Source of the DNA: CAVVZJ01 sp963752755
GTDB lineage: Bacteria > Planctomycetota > Planctomycetia > Isosphaerales > Isosphaeraceae
Direction: 5' to 3'
Length of the DNA stretch: 64,000 nt
Assembly (NCBI GenBank): GCA_963752755.1
Contig: CAVVZJ010000004.1
Span: forward strand, 62,001 to 126,000
The position numbers and the translations under genes are program-made. This document shows, one piece after another, positions 62,014 to 64,000 of this stretch. The stretch's first letter is position 1, and each line of letters starts with the position of its first letter. Below the pieces are notes generated by a model. It saw only the letters and a program-made list of their open reading frames with translations. It searched no databases and was not told the origin of the DNA.

Positions 62014-62043
62014 TTGACAGGCCGGAGCAGCGATCTCTATAAT
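62014..62043 (+). promoter_or_regulatory. Near-consensus sigma-70 promoter for gap
   Basis: Perfect TTGACA (62014-62019) and TATAAT (62038-62043) hexamers are separated by 18 bases, about 165 bases before the gap start. The following leader has no recognised riboswitch. Both hexamers are exact, which is rare in such GC-rich DNA. Confidence 0.75.
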
Positions 62044-62208
62044 CCGGGCTCGTTTACCTGATGCGATAAAGGTTCGCGCCGACTCGGGCGACACGCTTCG
62101 CCCGGAACAGACAAAGCGAAGTCCTCGAAACTTCCCTGTCTGACATCCCGAGAGTCGATCCCCGGCGCAGCGCATCGAAGAGCCAGGCAATCAGCAGGAG
62201 CCGGACGC

Positions 62209-63216
62209 ATGGCGGTTCGCGTGGGCATCAATGGGTTCGGTCGGATCGGTCGGCTGGTTTTCCGCGTGATGGCGGCCCGACCGGAGGTGTTCGACGTCGT
62301 GGCGATCAACGACCTCTCGGACGCCAAGCACCTGGCCATGCTCCTGAAGTATGACAGCGTGCATCGGCAGTTCAACGGCACGGTCGAGGCCGGCGAGAAG
62401 TCCTTGATCGTCAACGGCAAGGAGATCCGGATCACGGCCGAGAAGGACCCGGCCAACCTGCCCTGGAAGGATCTCAAGTGCCAGGTTGCCCTCGAATCCA
62501 CCGGTTTTTTCACGAACCGGGCCGCCCTCCAGAAGCACCTCGACGCTGGTGCTGAGCGGGTCATCCTCAGCGCCCCGGCCAAGGATCAGCTCGACCTAAC
62601 AGTCGTGCTCGGTGTCAACGACGACCAGCTCAAGCCCGAGCACCGCATCGTCTCGAACGCCTCGTGCACCACCAACTGCCTCGCCCCGATGGCCAAGGTT
62701 CTCAATGACACCTTCGGCATCGAGAAAGGGCTCATGACCACCTGCCACGCCTACACCAACGACCAGCGCGTGGCCGACCAGATCCACTCCGACCCCTACC
62801 GCGCCCGCGCCGCGGCCATCAACATCATTCCCTCGACCACCGGCGCCGCCAAGGCCGTCGGCCAGGTCATTCCGGCGCTCAACGGCAAGCTCAGCGGCTA
62901 TTCTCTCCGCGTCCCCGTGCCGACCGGCTCGATCACCGACCTGACGAGCGTTCTGGCCCGCGAGACCACCAAGGAGGAGATCAACGCCGCCATGAAACAG
63001 GCGGCCGAGGGGCCGCTCAAGGGCATCCTCCAGTATGCCACCGACCCTCTCGTCTCCAGCGACATCATCGGCAATCCCCACTCCAGCATCTTCATGGCCG
63101 ACTGGACCCAGGTCATGCAGGGCAACCTCGTCAAGACCCTCGCCTGGTACGATAACGAGTGGGGCTACTCCTCAAGGACCGCCGAACTGATCGAGCGCGT
63201 GGCGAAGCTCGGCTGA
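62209..63216 (+). CDS. gap: Glyceraldehyde-3-phosphate dehydrogenase
   Basis: A 335-residue glycolytic enzyme behind an AGGAG site at 62196-62200. The NAD-binding start MAVRVGINGFGRIGRLVFR, the catalytic Cys segment SNASCTTNCLAP, the His region TCHAYTNDQ and the C-terminal WYDNEWGYSSR are all present. It lacks the Pro/Ser changes of strictly NADP forms as far as can be seen by eye. The frame is intact and it is followed by pgk after about 140 bases, the usual gap-pgk order. Confidence 0.97.
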   Translation: MAVRVGINGFGRIGRLVFRVMAARPEVFDVVAINDLSDAKHLAMLLKYDSVHRQFNGTVEAGEKSLIVNGKEIRITAEKDPANLPWKDLKCQVALESTGFFTNRAALQKHLDAGAERVILSAPAKDQLDLTVVLGVNDDQLKPEHRIVSNASCTTNCLAPMAKVLNDTFGIEKGLMTTCHAYTNDQRVADQIHSDPYRARAAAINIIPSTTGAAKAVGQVIPALNGKLSGYSLRVPVPTGSITDLTSVLARETTKEEINAAMKQAAEGPLKGILQYATDPLVSSDIIGNPHSSIFMADWTQVMQGNLVKTLAWYDNEWGYSSRTAELIERVAKLG

Positions 63217-63356
63217 CCCGGAAGATACCTCCCCCCGACGTCCAGGAAACCGGAACCGAACGCGTCCCCCGGCCCTCCTCCAACGAGCGCTGGGGGCCGA
63301 TCACCCCACCCGATCGAGTCGCTCCCGAAGACGACGAACCTGAGGGGAGATTTCCG

Positions 63357-64000
63357 TTGGCCAAGCAGACGATCCGCGATCTCGATGTCTCGGGCAAGAA
63401 GGTGCTCGTCCGCGTTGATTTCAACGTGCCGCAGACGAACGACGGCGACGTTTCTGACGACCGCCGCATTCGCGCCGCCTTGCCGACGCTCATCGACATC
63501 TTGAACCGCGGCGGCAGCCTGATCCTCGTCAGCCACCTCGGCCGCCCCAAGGGCGACCCAGAGGCCGACAAGCCCTTCCGCATGGATCAGGTCGCCGCGC
63601 GGCTCCAGCAGCTCATCGGCCATGACGTGAAGAAGGTCGATGACACCGTTGGTCCCCAGGCTCAGGCCGTCTGCAAGGATCTGAAGCCGGGCGGGATCGT
63701 GCTGCTGGAGAACGTCCGCTTCAACAAGGGGGAGAAGGTCCCCAAAACTGACGAGGCGACCGGCCAGCCTGAGCCGAAGGCCGTCGAGCGTCACCGCGAA
63801 TTCGCCCGGCAGCTCGCCTCGCTGGCCGATATGTACGTCAACGACGCCTTCGGCACCTGCCATCGGGACGAGGCGTCGATGGTCGCCGTGCCCGAGCAGT
63901 TCCCGCCAGAGAAGCGGGCAATCGGCTTCCTCGTCGAGAAGGAGCTGAAGATCCTCGACGAGCTGCTCGGCCACCCGAAAACGCCGATGATCGCCGTCAT
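63357..64000 (+). CDS. pgk: Phosphoglycerate kinase, 3' end outside window
   Basis: Transfers phosphate from 1,3-bisphosphoglycerate to ADP. The start is TTG 63357 with GAGGGGAG upstream. The N-terminal domain matches PGK: VLVRVDFNVP, DDRRIRAALPTL, LILVSHLGRPKG, VLLENVRFNKGE and MYVNDAFGTCHR. The window ends after about 214 codons, within the N-terminal domain (residues ending TPMIAVI), so the nucleotide-binding half is not visible. Insertion-like residues near KTDEATGQPEPK are common in this group. Likely co-transcribed with gap. Confidence 0.95.
   Translation, partial: MAKQTIRDLDVSGKKVLVRVDFNVPQTNDGDVSDDRRIRAALPTLIDILNRGGSLILVSHLGRPKGDPEADKPFRMDQVAARLQQLIGHDVKKVDDTVGPQAQAVCKDLKPGGIVLLENVRFNKGEKVPKTDEATGQPEPKAVERHREFARQLASLADMYVNDAFGTCHRDEASMVAVPEQFPPEKRAIGFLVEKELKILDELLGHPKTPMIAV

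Overview
The window is high-G+C DNA whose content fits a planctomycete of the Isosphaeraceae type. It has a PEP-CTERM cell-surface protein, an exosortase/EpsI exopolysaccharide locus, a Tat-exported DUF362 protein, a WD40/C-type-lectin protein and many short palindromic repeat families between genes. The genus assignment is inference from gene content and was not tested by a search.

Layout. 1-20 kb is mostly ordinary chromosome: a YcxB-like membrane protein, a DUF362 protein, a PEP-CTERM protein, a methyltransferase, a truncated WD40-lectin gene, gluQRS, prfB with its +1 recoding site, glyA, a CvpA-like protein, an FAH-family hydrolase and a selB-selA pair with overlapping ends. 20.5-31.5 kb is an exopolysaccharide/exosortase cluster: a WecA/MraY-like initiating transferase, a Wzz plus tyrosine-kinase fusion, an O-antigen-ligase-like protein, an FHA/repeat protein, an exosortase, EpsI and gmd. 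31.5-33.5 kb holds transposase remnants and a beheaded NnrS-like gene. 33.5-39.4 kb is a tight minus-strand operon for a molybdopterin oxidoreductase with ferredoxin-type, Rieske and b-type-cytochrome-like partners and a TDT-family transporter. 39.5-43.75 kb is rearranged: a broken protoporphyrinogen oxidase, a chimeric radical-SAM/MoeA gene interrupted by an IS5-family element with a visible 3-bp target duplication, and a 125-bp AT-rich MITE whose first bases complete the moeA stop codon.

The main accessory system is at 44.1-59.7 kb on the minus strand: a five-gene class 1 DISARM phage-defence locus in the canonical order drmD, drmMI, drmA, drmB, drmC. It contains about 1.3 kb of direct and inverted repeats between drmMI and drmA, and a palindrome insertion inside drmMI. 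Degenerate IS4- and ISAs1-type remnants lie upstream (59.9-61.9 kb). The window closes with gap and the start of pgk behind a near-consensus promoter.

Single-base frameshifts are frequent but uneven. They are dense in the exopolysaccharide and DISARM regions, while the molybdoenzyme operon and most of 1-19 kb are intact. Homology-like sequence continues cleanly across most breaks, so many may be sequence or assembly errors. Whether the exopolysaccharide and DISARM loci are functional therefore depends on resequencing.
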